From contig CM069871.1 of the NCBI GenBank assembly GCA_036172665.1, forward strand, positions 2,170,001 through 2,234,000: a stretch of 64,000 nt of DNA. The letters run 5' to 3'. The notes beneath the pieces are model-generated. The model saw only the letters and a program-made list of their open reading frames with translations, searched no databases and was not told the origin of the DNA. Every line of letters starts with the position of its first letter. Position 1 is the first letter of the stretch. Origin of the DNA: Prosopocoilus inquinatus (lineage: Eukaryota > Arthropoda > Insecta > Coleoptera > Lucanidae). This document shows positions 11,715-23,039 of this stretch, piece after piece. The translations under genes and the position numbers were made by a program.

Positions 11715-11798
11715 TGATTGAGTGGTGCATTGGCAATGCGTTTGATGGTTGGCCGGGTAACTATTAGGTGAGGGTTCGAATCTCTCCCTGCTGCACAT
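11715..11798 (+). mobile_element. tRNA-derived SINE-like head (Pol III A and B boxes)
   Basis: TGGTGCATTGG near 11722-11732 fits the Pol III A-box pattern, and GGGTTCGAATC near 11772 fits the B-box. Spacing is about 40 bases, as in a tRNA gene. A true cloverleaf with a paired acceptor stem could not be drawn, so this looks like a tRNA-related SINE head and not a functional tRNA. The body may extend to the A-tract at about 12150-12160 and would include the palindrome at 11953-12063. No target duplication was identified. Confidence 0.5.
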
Positions 11799-11952
11799 GG
11801 ATTCTAAATATATGTGAGAAAGAAAGGACTTATGTATCGGATTCTTATCAAGTCCTTCTACCATTCGCCAGTTTGTAAGGCGAATGTCGAAGGGAGAAAT
11901 AACAACTGTAGGATGCCATCGCAGTCGCAATCAGCAGCAACACGAGTAATGT

Positions 11953-12063
11953 CCGATTTCTTCACCTCCTGATAAATTCATCTGCCGGGTATTATCCTTG
12001 GAAACCGTTGTTTCCGAGGATACTACCAGGCAGATAAATTTATCCACAGGCGAAGAAATCGGG
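11953..12063. repeat. 111-bp imperfect palindrome / foldback
   Basis: The two halves are inverted copies of about 54 bp with roughly 80% identity and almost no spacer. Shared blocks include CGATTTCTTC, GATAAATT, ATCTGCC and GGAAAC. It could be a short foldback MITE or the remains of a head-to-head duplication. Transcripts from either strand would form a hairpin. Confidence 0.75.
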
Positions 12064-12686
12064 CCCAAGTAACCAACACGCCTACACGATAAGCTCCGAA
12101 ACCTTGGGGTTATCACGAGAATGGGGAAGAAATTCCACCCACTCGATTAAAAAAAAAAACCTTGGTTGAAGAAGAAACTAGAAAAGATCTAAGACCTATT
12201 TAATTATAAAATTTCCAACTAAGGAACGTACCTACGATAATTCATCGTAGACTTCACGAACAACTTGAAACTCAATTTCAAGAAGAGATTTAAACAAAAG
12301 CAATTTCGCCTCCTCCTCCCCCCACTCCCAGACTGCTTCTCCCTATTTATGCAAACTTTACTTGCGCTTACTTACTTAACAAGTGCAACGGAAACACATC
12401 GGCCGTGAGGGGTTGGGGGGGTGGCGGGGTGGTGGAATGAAATTTATCACGCGCTCAAAAAGAAGAGCAAGGCACAAAGCAAACCCGACCGCGGCGGCGA
12501 CCTCCGGAGGAGAGAGGGGGGGTACTTCCACATGAGAATTACGCGCCGACCCCTAACCGGATTAAAACTTTCCGGAATTTATTCCAACTGGTGAGAGCGA
12601 AACGTCGGCGATGAAATTTGCACCGCCGATTTAATTAAGCCGCCACTGGGGCGTCGTAATAATCGGATAAAAATTGAGTTATTCTT

Positions 12687-12950
12687 TCGGGGCCGTTCCG
12701 CAATTTACTGCCGGCCAGATGTTGGAATTAACGGGATTAATCCGGAATCAAAGAGTCATCGGCCGGATAATTCGAAATCGAAACTTGAAGGACGATTTCA
12801 GAACTCATTAATTACAGTTTTTTCAGCGGAATAGAAGAGCAACAGCTTGCGACCAACGAATAGTTTATAATTCCATTGCATTGTCTAAGTATTAGCGGCC
12901 GAAAACTTCATTTCACCCTTTTTCTCTTATGCGAGTTCTCCGCCTCTGTT
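12687..12950 (+). repeat. Partial copy C of the segmental duplication
   Basis: It matches 9915-10175 in copy A and 13696-13960 in copy B, starting at CTTTCGGGGCCGTTCCGC and ending at CTCCGCCTCTGTTT. It joins copy B head-to-tail, so B was probably once part of a tandem array with a ~1-kb unit. Between 12064 and 12660 I see only non-coding DNA with G-rich and A-rich runs. Confidence 0.8.
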
Positions 12951-12952
12951 TA

Positions 12953-14283
12953 TTTGTTTTTAATAACTATATCGCACTAATGAAATGTATATTTATTTGT
13001 TTCTAATAACTGTATCGCACAATAAAATCGTTTTAAGGGTCGACAAAGGAGCTCGGCGTTTAAAAAGGGATAAGATCTACTCTTTTTTAGCTAAACGAGC
13101 CACTCCTGGAAGACGATCTTCTTGTTCGTAATCTCGTTTAAGGAAAGAACAAAAAATGTCCCTCGCGGAGTCACAACGTAACCTTACCGGGCGAGGTCAA
13201 CCCGCCGTTCCTTTCCAACAAATATTCTGCCGGTCAACCGCAGGGTGTTAACCGTCCCGACCTGGCAAGCATTCTGCTGGTCATCCGCGGAGTGTGAACA
13301 GCTCCTCTCTATAGCGCGTTCCACATATTTGAATGCAGTACAGGCCTTACGGTAGATATCGGAGAGATAAAGATGGGGTTATTGAAAAACCATGAAAGAT
13401 AGAAAGGGACGCATGTAGTCATACTTCATACTAGGGTTAAGGTTGAAACGCGCTGTAGAAGTTTCTTTTACATGACGCAGAGTAGGGGCGTTGCAGTAGC
13501 TTGTCGCATTTACACATCCGCTCTCTATCTCTTCGTTGGAAAATAACTTTGATATTGTCTAAGATTATTTTAGTCAAGAGGTTGATGGTAATTAGGTATT
13601 TTCGCGCTTAATCCAACTTAGAAAATATTAATCGAATAAAATTAAACGAAAATAAAATTAATTTCAGGGAAAATTGAGTCGGCGACGAGAATAAGCTTTC
13701 GGGGCCGTTCCGCAATTTACTGCCGGCCAGATGTTGGAGTTTACGGGATTAATACGGAATCAAAGAGTCATCGGCCGGATAATTCGAAATCGAAACTTGA
13801 AAGACGATTTCAAAACTCATTAATTACACTTTTTTTTTCAACAGAATAGAACAGCAATAGCTTGCGATAAACAAATATTTTATAATTCCATTGCATTGTC
13901 TAAGTATTAGAGGCCCAAAACTTCGCCCTTTTTCTCTTATGCGAGCTCTCCGCCTCTGTTTGTTACGGTTTGGAAAACCGCCTCTCAGAAAACAACCCGT
14001 ATTTTAAGTTTGACTCGCATTTATTCTCGATTGCATAATATTAAGAAACCGCGTGTGTGGTAAAGCGCTTCCCGCCGCACCTATTTCATTGGATTTTATT
14101 GGTTTCTTTTATTATTACCTCACGCCTTATGTTTTACGTAAACGCTTTTGTCCATTCGTTTTAAAATACTCCGGCCGTGAAATGGCGTAAAATTCTCGAT
14201 GCATCGTCCGCACTTTTATTTTGTGGTTTTAATTTCGGAGTTTCGATTTTTCAGACAGAATTACCTCATCTTTTGCAAACGTT
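12953..14283 (+). repeat. Segmental duplication copy B (~1.3 kb)
   Basis: This is the near-identical partner of 9205-10500. Its left edge contains an extra local duplication of the TTTGTTT(T/C)TAATAACT segment. The match to copy A is lost at the ATT microsatellite, where B continues into the dispersed repeat family. Confidence 0.85.
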
Positions 14284-14313
14284 TACAAGCGCATTTCATC
14301 TGTTTTGTTCGAA

Positions 14314-14349
<36 letters not shown>
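14314..14349 (+). repeat. (ATT)12 microsatellite
   Basis: This is a perfect ATT trinucleotide run of about 36 bp. Confidence 0.95.
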
Positions 14350-15100
14350 GACGAAGCTATAAATCTATAGCGTAACGTTGAGTGTTTCTCCTTTCATAAT
14401 TCTGTCCGGTTCGAGAATAAAAAAAACTTTGTTCTTATTATTATTATAATTTAGAAATTGTTAATTTCAGAGTTTCGATTTTCAGATAGAATTACCTCAT
14501 CTTTTGCAAACGTTCGCAAGCGCGTTGCATCTGTCTCGTTCGAAATTATTATTCCACGCGATTAGGCCGTCATGAACAAATCCGACAACGTCTCTTTTTT
14601 TCTTACTGGACTAATCTATGAGAATCACAACTGGTTTTTAGAGTTGTGATTTCAACGGAGAGGTAAAAATTGCGGGGTCCCTTGACCTTTAACGCGATTG
14701 GGTTTCCTTGACATCATCTGAAATGCGGTTGGTTCCTGCTGATGTCATGATGTTTCCAATTCGTGCAAACTGTTTCTCTGGACGTTAGGATGCACGGATA
14801 ATTTTGCCTTATTAACTTGCAACGTGCTTGGAGCAAGTCAGTTGTTCAGAGATATCCTCAGCGCGTGCTGGTTTTGCTTGTAGGGGGCACTGTGAACGTC
14901 CTGAAGGTCGGATCACATTTTAGTTTCTGCTGAGGATGCTCGAGGAAGGTTCCCTCGTCGGTTTTGAGTTGGCGCTGGTGGAACAAAACTTTACGAAGTC
15001 GTCTCAAGTCTCGCCCTTGCTTCTGCTCAGGCATGTCGCCTGAGATAAACAGTATTTCGATGAAACTATTGGCACAGTGCACTATTGTCGCTCAGAATTA
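14350..15100 (+). repeat. Dispersed repeat family, copy 1
   Basis: This segment has diverged relatives at 20455-20990, 39705-39800, 60319-60393, 61795-62030 and 62875-63115. Shared landmarks are GACGAAGCTATAAATCT, CTTGACCTTTAACGC, TGCTGATGTCATGATG, GACGTGC(T/C)TGGAGCAAGT and ACTGGTGGA(A/G)CAAAA. The scattered partial copies indicate an old interspersed element. No coding frame survives, and the 74-codon minus frame at 14858-15082 has no recognisable domain. Confidence 0.65.
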
Positions 15101-15403
15101 AAGTAGAATTGGTTACAAGTTCTTACTTATACGTCCCTGCCGGTGCTAAACGCGCAGGAGATCTCCGAAATCGAATTCACTTCAACCGTAGACCGAGAAA
15201 AATTCCAGGCTTTAATTCTTATCGTTATTAGTCCTCCTCTTCTCTTTCTCTTTTCCATAAGCCTTCTTTTATATTGTACATTGGATTTCTTCTATAATGG
15301 AAATCCTTCGTGACTGTGATCATTTAAGGCGACAGCTGTTTTATTTTTCGCTGCTCCCTGAATTGATGGCACCATCACTGGTTGCAAGCGAACTCAGTGA
15401 TCA

Positions 15404-15418
15404 CCGCGCCATCTGCAG
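15404..15418 (-). promoter_or_regulatory. CTCF-like motif candidate
   Basis: On the minus strand the sequence reads CTGCAGATGGCGCGG, which contains the insect CTCF-like core AGRTGGCGC. A single motif match carries little weight on its own. Confidence 0.25.
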
Positions 15419-15599
15419 GACAAAATCCGATATTTGGAGTCGGTAACACACATAACCTGTCCTTTCTCAAGGCTTCTCCTGTATTATAAACGTTGCCCTG
15501 GCGATCCACGATAGCATTTAGAGTCCACTCCCTTTCTTCACTCAGCTAGACTACTAGTCTCATACTTCTGCTGTACTTTATTACTGACCGCGACAGGTT

Positions 15600-15655
15600 A
15601 GGTTATGGAGCAGTCTCTTACACCTCTAGGTTATGGGGCAGTCTCTTACACCTCT
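15600..15655 (+). repeat. 28-bp tandem duplication
   Basis: There are two copies of a 28-bp unit beginning AGGTTATGG(A/G)GCAGTC, differing at one base. The preceding AGGTT is a coincidental third start. It is not a telomeric TTAGG array. Confidence 0.9.
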
Positions 15656-15878
15656 ACAATCTCAAGGTATATTATTTGATAGTCAAGTCCTCTCTAGACT
15701 AGATCGTAACTTGCAAGCGCGAAACGCCGCGCATTCTTTGGTATTAATTATTATCAGAGAGTTATAATTCGAGCTGTACACCCCATGCAATTACAAATTT
15801 CGTATTTTGGAGGTTGCAAAGAAAATATAAACTAGAAGCGGAGGGTTATTATATGCGAAAAGAGGCGAGGAATACGTT

Positions 15879-15937
15879 ACGTTTGAAAATTCTTGTTTAG
15901 AGTTGTGACGTTTGAAAATTCTTGTTTAGAGTTGTGG
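15879..15937 (+). repeat. 29-bp tandem duplication
   Basis: There are two perfect copies of a 29-bp unit beginning ACGTTTGAAAATTCTTG. Confidence 0.9.
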
Positions 15938-16040
15938 TAGCTCTGGTGATTTGGAATCTTTTGCAAATTTGTGTTCGATCGTAGGTCGCAGAGTTTGATC
16001 CGACTTTGGGCATGAGATCTTGCTCATACTTTTCTCCTAA

Positions 16041-16240
16041 AGTTACTGTTTATGTCATCTCCTGTGGTTACTGTTTATGTCGACTCGTATTGGTCACTGT
16101 TTATGTCATCTGTTGTTGGTTACTGTTTATGTCATCTGTTGTTGGTTACTGTTTATGTCATCTGTTATTGGTTACTGTTTATGTCATCTGTTATTCGTTA
16201 CTGTTTATGTCATCGCCTATTGGTTATTTTTATGTCATCA
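16041..16240 (+). repeat. 26-bp minisatellite, ~8 copies
   Basis: The unit GTTACTGTTTATGTCATCTG plus TTGTTG is repeated about eight times, with the central copies nearly identical. Because 26 is not a multiple of three and the unit lacks stops, all three plus frames stay open across it. This makes three overlapping repetitive frames of 65-105 codons that I do not regard as genes. Confidence 0.9.
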
Positions 16241-16259
16241 AGTCGTTACATACGTCAGC

Positions 16260-18665
16260 CTGCGCGAACCGTAGACTGGCGGTCAATTTTATGCGGGTTA
16301 ATGACATTTTGGGAACGGTATGAAGAAAAAAAAAAACTGATGAGGAGGAATACTTAAAAAAAAACAGTTGCTCTGAAAACCTGGTTACTTACAAGACGAA
16401 ACTTAGAAAAATCAGAACGCAGCAATAATAATTCTAAATTCTAAGATATTTTTTTATATTTCCTTCCGTAATTAATTTTTATATTGAGTAGCTTTTAGCT
16501 TCCTAGCACGATTTTATCAAAAAATAAAATAAAGGAAAAAAAAATAGCGAAAGCTCACCGATAAAAGCTTATAAGCACAAATGAGATTATATTTTTTTGG
16601 ACGATGGCCCTAAAGTGGGGGCGGCGGCGTTCCGACGAAAGTGCGTAGAACTTATATCCCCCCCACCTTCCCCCTCATCCCCCGATTGGTCCCGACGTGA
16701 CTCCGCAATTGAGTTTCACTCTCAGGAAATGGAATTGACTAAATCGGGACCGGGGCTGGTGGAAGTTTCGCGTATTCGCCAGACTCGCGTTGTTTCACAT
16801 GCGCACGTAACTTGGCGAAGAAGATAAAATTTTATTATTTAGCTTGATTGGGGAAGGGGAGGGGGGAGGGAAGCAGGCGCTTGCGGGATTTCAATTTCGC
16901 AGCGGCGAGCTTTAAAAATTTGGCAGCCATTATTATTTCAGCTTTCAATCTAAGCGCATGCTGTTAAACATAAATTTTTGAAACGTCATCGAACTTACTT
17001 CAGACTGAAACCTCCGAGGGTGGTGTGTACGCTACTTTTGTTACGGCGCCGGCGGCGCATTATACGTCGTCAAGGGGTTGACACAGAAAAAGTTAGATAG
17101 CAGCGTCGAAGTAACTTAACTTTCTTAACTGGGCCCTATTATAGTTTGTTTGTAAAAGAATTGAACGCTAAAGTGGTTGAAAACCCCCGTCCGTACGTCT
17201 TACATTTATACTCTTTGTGTTTGCATCGACACACACATTCGATGCAACATGCAATTCACGATGCACACACACACAAAAATGTGTCGATGTAATGCCTTCC
17301 TAACTAGGTCTTGTTATACTAGATTTCAAACGAAAAAAAATGCTGCGTTGTTCTTGCAAAGAATACTGTGGCCCCGTTACCTAACGAGTGCGAAGTCTTT
17401 GCTGACTTTGCGATTTCCCAAGTGGAATGCGACCAGACGACATTATTTTTCATTTCAATTATTTTTTAACGTAATAGTATCTCGCATGCAGCAATGTTGT
17501 TCGTTGCACAATTAAAACGAGGAAACAATTGGAACGAACTGAAGAAACCTCTTCAATAAACCTCCCTCATCGTAAAAGCAGACCTGCGCGTCTCAAAAGC
17601 AATTAAAAACGCTAATTACGCCCTTGTCAACCCCCGACTGGTAATAAACCCCGGGGATTTTACTTCCCTCGCCGCAAAACGAATCTCCCGATGTTTTCTT
17701 TTTCGTACTTGGAAATTAATACACGAAATGAGAGAGGACCGACCTGTAACGCATAATAAAGATGGTCTTGAAACTCGAAGTTAGATGATAATATCTCAAG
17801 GTCGTAATACGGAGGAGAGGTCGGTGGTTAAATTTTACGATCGGAGGAGAGTTGTCATGAACGGGAACGAAACGATGGTGGCTTTACGACGGCGACGCGG
17901 ACAAACTTATATTTCTCTATCCTGAGTAACTTAACTAAAACGAAGTCGTTTATTTGACGACGAGCTTAATTAAAGTTTTATTTTCGACGAGCGGAGCGTC
18001 GGCGTTGTTGTGCCTGCCTGCCTGCTTGCTTGCCTTGTCAAATTAACTCCTCACTGTGCACTCATTAAAAACTGGCAAGCAATGAAAGAAAAAATACTTA
18101 AGAGTCTGAAAGGCTGGGTTTTAATTAAGGAGTAAGAAAAATATGCAAAAAATTCCGCCGCTGTTTAGATTCTGCCTCTTAGGTAAATAAAGCGATTCGT
18201 TTTAAAATTCAGACTTCTCTATTTATAATTACGAAGCGTTGCTCTCGAAGTTATTACAAAGTTCGTGTAGAAACGATAGAGAAACTATTTCGTATTCTTA
18301 ACGGGGCGCGACTTCGCCAACTCTCTACGACGTGAATAATTTTCCATGTCGATAAATCTTCTTCGTCGTCGTCTTCTTCTTCTGCTTCCACTTCTTGCGC
18401 ATACATTACGCGCCTTGCCACACAAACTGAGACTTCCATTTTCTTTTTTGTTTTTCGAAACACCTCCTGTGCTATTCGATAATTAACTTAAGATGTACCT
18501 GCTACATAAATTTGAAGTATCAAGACGTCTTGAAAACTAACCCCTAACTACCTCTTTAACGTTTACAGTCTTAAAAGTATAATACGGCCGCGAAGGCCTT
18601 GAAAGACCAGACATAAAAATCATTCACTATAAAAGTCGGCTCCCCACGAAAGGACTATTAAAATT
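16260..18665. other. Non-coding stretch with simple repeats
   Basis: It holds CA-rich DNA at 17223-17288 flanked by a short CATCGACACA inverted repeat, a TGCC-type run near 18008-18034 and a TTC-rich run near 18355-18390. Frames of 69-112 codons occur but have no domain and no credible start context. No RNA gene was recognised. Confidence 0.4.
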
Positions 18666-18670
18666 TGGTA

Positions 18671-19385
18671 AAAACACTTTACAATTCGTTTTGGGCCTCA
18701 TTCCTCATGCGTAGGTTTATTAAAAAACGTTTCTCGTTCATTCTTGCCCTTCTCATAAAGCCTTCCTAAATTAGACAGGGTTAGAGTTATTCCCAGGAGG
18801 TGAAATATATCTCACGGCCTTTGACCGGCTCTGACTGGTTCATCCCATTTCTTCGTATTTCTCTCTTTTAGCCAGATTCGAGGCTTCTCTTTCGATGAAT
18901 CTTATTCACAAAAAAAAACAAAAAGGCTTTTTACCCGATCGAACAAACGTCTCTTACATGTCAAGAGTTCCTTAACGCGTTGGTTTTTTCTCTACCGTAA
19001 TTACTATTGCGTCTACTACACAAACAAAATGTTTGAATTTGAAAACACTTTACAATTCGTTTTGAGCCTCATTCCTCGTGCGTAGGTTTATTGAAAAATG
19101 TTTCTCGTTCATTCTTGCCCTTCTCGTAATGCCTTCCTAAATTACACAGGGTTAGAGTTATTCCCAGGAGGTGAAATATATCTCACGGCCTTTGGCCGGC
19201 TCTGACTGGTTCATCCCATTTCTTCGTATTTCCCTTTTTAGCCAGACTCGAGGCTTCTCTTTCGATGAATCTTATTCACAAAAAGAAAACATTTTTTGCC
19301 CGATCGAACAAAGTCAAGAGTTCTTTAACGCGTTGGTTTTTTCTCTACCGTAATTACTATTGCGTCTTCTAGACAAACAAAATGT
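18671..19385 (+). repeat. 371-bp tandem duplication (two copies)
   Basis: Copies start at 18671 and 19042 with AAAACACTTTACAATTCGTT and share CTCATTCCTC, GGAGGTGAAATATATCTC and GCCAGA(T/C)TCGAGG. A third, shorter fragment (GAGAAATATATCTCACGGCC) lies at 19938-19985. A 60-codon frame in copy 2 is not preserved in copy 1. Confidence 0.85.
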
Positions 19386-19414
19386 TGTCAGGTCGCCCCA
19401 GTTTGATATTCTAA

Positions 19415-19554
19415 GGGTGGGTTGCATAAAAGGTGGATTAAATTGAATCTGAACTTAGAATGTGACAACGTATATGCTGTGCTTTATGATATCGGTCACA
19501 TTCTAACCTACGATTATATTTAATCCAGGTTCACATTTTTTATGAAATCCAGCC
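19415..19554. mobile_element. 140-bp palindromic MITE candidate
   Basis: The ends are imperfect inverted repeats of about 45 bp: GG(G/C)TG(G)...CATAAAA, then TGGATTAAAT and TTAGAATGTGAC, with the complement ending AAATCCAGCC. The spacer is about 40 bp. It resembles a foldback MITE. A target duplication could not be fixed. Confidence 0.55.
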
Positions 19555-20454
19555 TTTGACACCTGCCTATGTTGTTGTAAAGGTTTGAATTTCCTGTCTT
19601 ATCTGTCTCAAAATTAAAGAAAAAAACCACCAGCAATCCTCTCGATAATATCAAAGGATTATCCATAAGATTAGTGACCAGTTAAAATTTTACAGCTTTT
19701 TTTTGTGTTATTTCTAGATGTTTTTTATTATCCGCTCTCGCTCGAATCTCGAACGCTGCTATTACCATTGGCATTTAATCTCATGCCAGATCACATTTCG
19801 CCGAATTGGCTAACTAATCATTCTCGATTCTTTTTTTCTTTATGTTTGTTTCTCTTCTCTTTCCCGCTGTCCTAATTTGAATTAGCGTCACTCCATTACC
19901 TATTAAGAATTCGGGTAAACTGCGGTGTGTTTAAGGAATATTTCCACAGGAGGAGAAATATATCTCACGGCCTTTGGCCGTCTCTGACGGCAAATTTTTA
20001 ACACAAAATCTAGTTTTTGGTATTGGAAACAAAATGTTTCAGAAATAAATTAATTGCAGTAAATAAAAAAAAATACAGGAAAGCAATTAGATTAGATATT
20101 TTCTAACAAAACGATCAATATTTTTGACAAACTTAAGTTAAAAATAAATAAAAGAATTTTGAAAATGTTTGAACTTTTACATAAATATTCAGAATATTCG
20201 AACATTACGTTTCCACCCCTAGACTGCAAGATCTTACGTCGCCGTCACGAATCTCGCCGCCGCCTCATGACAACCCTAAGCCTTCACCCTTCGGCCACTA
20301 AGATCCACGATGTCACCGACTCATATCCACTCAGTAGGTCCACCTACTTTTTATTGATTTTACTGCGACAAAAACAGTTTTTTTACCGTCATCTTTGTTG
20401 CTAGAATAATTCAATTCGTAAAAAAACATACGATCTCACGCTTTGTCTTTTAAC
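19555..20454. other. Non-coding; diverged copy of the 23-24 kb repeat
   Basis: Positions 19740-19870 share CACATTTCNCCGNATTGGCT and the following T-rich, TTCTCTTTTC segment with the tandem units at 23-24.6 kb. The 81-codon frame at 20159-20404 has no domain. Otherwise nothing was recognised. Confidence 0.4.
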
Positions 20455-20990
20455 ACAGACGCTTTCTTTGCATTCGTTTTAAAATACTCTGGCCATAAAA
20501 TAGTGTAAAATTCTCGATGCATCGACAATCCTTTGTGGTTTTGAATAAATAACATCGTTCGGAGATGATGCTATTTGTAGATAGGATTGCGTCATCTTTT
20601 GTAAACGTTTGCAAGGGCATTGCGTCTGTTGAGAGCAGTTCGAAATTATTATTCGACGCGGCGCGGCGGTTAGGTAGTCGTAAAATTTCCGTCGGCCTCT
20701 ATTTCTTGTAAAATTTATTTATTACTTTTTTATATTGAGCTAGTCTATGTGAATTACAATTTCTTTTTGCAAGTTAATGTTGAGACTGGAAGATTAATTT
20801 GGTTTCGCTCTTGACCTTTAATGCCATTGGGTTTTCTTGACGTCATGCGTCATCTGAAATGCGGTTAGTTCCTGCTGATGTCATGATGCTTTCGCACATA
20901 CATTCGGGGGAACGGCTTGTTTTACTTTATTAACTCGTACCGTGCCGAGAGCCATTCGGTCGTTTGACGGCGATATACAGCAGGATGAAA
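20455..20990 (+). repeat. Dispersed repeat family, copy 2
   Basis: It is collinear with 14140-14860: TTCGTTTTAAAATACTC(C/T)GGCC, TTCTCGATGCATCG, CGAAATTATTATTC, TTGACCTTTAA and CTGCTGATGTCATGATG appear in the same order. Indels and substitutions make it clearly older than the 1.3-kb segmental duplication. Confidence 0.65.
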
Positions 20991-21883
20991 TCATCGTAAA
21001 AAGTGCTTTGGAAAACTTGATCCTTCCCCTCTCGTTTTGCTAAATGGGTCCGGAATTACGGCCGAATAGACGCAAATTAAAAAGGTCCGAACCCTCATGC
21101 TGTATAAGAGGGCGCCCGCACTCTATGTTTTACGATCAATACGTCCGTGCTTAATAACCGCCGGCGGCGTAAAATTTTACTACAGGTAAATTTCTGAAAA
21201 CGCAAACGTGCCCGTTCACCCCCCCCTCCATCATAAGAGGATGCTCAAACGCGCCTTAATAGGATTACCGCTGCTTCCGAAACCGTAAATATTTTAATAC
21301 TCGCCTGCCGGGAAATTGCGAATAACTACCGCTGATTGTACACCGCGAATCGAATCTATTTCGTTTATTCGAACGACGTAATTTCCTCCACGCCGATAAA
21401 CGCTGAAAGGGGGTATGAATTTATTTATGCTCTAGGAGAAGCACTCTTTTATGTTGCTGCGCAATTATAGCCGGGGCAAGTTTTTTTTTTTTTTTCGTTT
21501 TTCATTTCAATTCATTCAAACCGAAGCGGAATCTGCTGCAAAATTAAAGCTTCTTATAAGGTGCAGCTTCCTTTTTGAATGCTGCGAACGCAATTAGGTG
21601 AGACAGACCGTCTCGCGGGTTCCGATGAGAATGCGCGGTTAATTTAAATGCAAGGGGGTTCATTCGAATGTCATAACACGCGAGCAACAGTTGGGTCGTT
21701 TCGGAAGATTTATATTTAATGTTAGAAATAAAATGACCATGACGTAAACGGGTCCTTTCACGATCAGGTTATGCTTCATACTACTAATAATAATAATAGG
21801 CGATTTTAACATTGTTGCGATCACTTCGAAAGCATCAAACAGTGAGGTTAAGATAACTCAGGCTTTAATGTGACTTTGTGCGC

Positions 21884-21899
21884 AAAAGATGGCGCTGCG
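21884..21899 (+). promoter_or_regulatory. CTCF-like motif candidate
   Basis: AAAAGATGGCGCTGCG contains the core AGATGGCGC. It is a single-motif call only. The surrounding 21000-22188 is non-coding, with poly-T runs at ~21481-21495 and ~21978-21993. Confidence 0.25.
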
Positions 21900-22188
21900 C
21901 CTGCTTTTAAACTGAGGTTACTGAGGTTATTGAGAAAGACAAGTAATTACGTTGGACGACGGTCAGGCAGCTGACATTTTTTTTTTTTTTTTGGTTGACA
22001 TGATCATGTTATGCGGATGTAACTGACCTAATCCATAGTTCGAATATTCCACTGTTGTTAAATCTATCAAGTTAATTTTCCTCTAATTAAATCATTAAAT
22101 AAGGTTATAACAATTTCCTGTAGCAAACGTGAGCACAAAATAAAAGTCCATCAGACTTTTTTAATTATACTTATTTTTTATATTATTG

Positions 22189-22220
22189 GCTCACTAGTCC
22201 GAAAAGGTTGCCGACCCCTG
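22189..22220 (-). mobile_element. Orphan hAT-type terminus
   Basis: Read on the minus strand this is CAGGGGTCGGCAACCTTTT followed by CGG and AGTGAGCC, the style of terminus seen in many hAT elements. No matching opposite end was found, so only one end may remain. It is unrelated in sequence to the hAT element at 1363-4274. Confidence 0.4.
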
Positions 22221-23039
22221 GGCTGGCGCCTCATTCAGTTAAACGTCAAATTTCAACCCCACTACCGCACGCGACAGCGTTGGTGACCTTTAATGCAGGT
22301 ACGCTGTTCAATTAGGCGGCGCCTTCAAAGTATTGGGACCACCACAAAGCGAGATCTGCCTTACTCACAACGGTCCATACAGCATTCAGTCTTACGCCCC
22401 CCGGTGAAACGGATTTTGTTCCATAAACAAAGAGAGCACAAATAACCGCCCTACATCGTACCACACACTCCTGGATTTCCACAAATCTTCTCAATCCTTC
22501 AGCAAGGCTGTTTAATTGCACCGCAAAAGTCACGTAGAGCTTGTTTCATTCCATTTTCTAGCATCATTTTACGCAAATTCTCACGAATAACAAAGTGCGT
22601 GCTTGCTCTGTGGCGCCGGACGGTACACAGCGAAATGTAGCTGAAGACGGTTATGGTTGCCGGAATCGACTTTTCAAGCCAACATGGCGAGCCAATCGGA
22701 CGAGCACAGGACGCGAGCGCCCGCCTTGGTTAAAGGGGACCGACGAAAATCCTTGATTCGAAAGTCACTTCCAGAAAAAGTTGCCAGTTTCAGTACAAAG
22801 CACATGCAGCACGTAGTCGCCGAAATGTAACGTAATGTAGAGGTTAACTCGTAATATTGGAACGCAAAAGCCAAGAATAAAAACGACTGAAAGGAATAAC
22901 GAATATAGTCAAAATCCAGTGGCGATTGTGATCGAACGACTTTGTGATGATTTGTTTTTCTTTTGTGTGGGAGGGGGGGGGAGGGAGGGAGAATCAGCAC
23001 GTCCCTGAGAGGGCAAAGTTATCAAAAAAAACTACGTTA
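22221..23039. other. Non-coding or decayed mobile DNA
   Basis: A 73-codon minus frame (22312-22533) and a 108-codon minus frame (22674-23000) occur, but I recognise no family. The G-rich run at 22970-22990 biases the frames. Upstream on the minus strand, MMLENGMKQALRDFC-like residues in a different frame could be a transposase scrap. This is speculative. Confidence 0.3.

Noticed and set aside
11715..11798. Functional tRNA gene
   Set aside because: A and B boxes are present, but no complete cloverleaf with a paired acceptor stem could be drawn. Called a SINE-like head instead.
14920..14950. Second hammerhead core (CTGAGGA near 14921)
   Set aside because: No GAAA at the correct distance and no stem II. 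Other CTGANGA matches on either strand also lacked stem II plus GAAA.
15594..15609. AGGTTAGGTTATGG as a TTAGG telomeric repeat
   Set aside because: Only two units occur, and they are explained by a local 28-bp duplication.
16006..16357. Three overlapping plus-strand frames rich in VTVYVIC / LFMSSV residues
   Set aside because: They are the same 26-bp minisatellite read in three frames. A stop-free unit whose length is not a multiple of three keeps all frames open.
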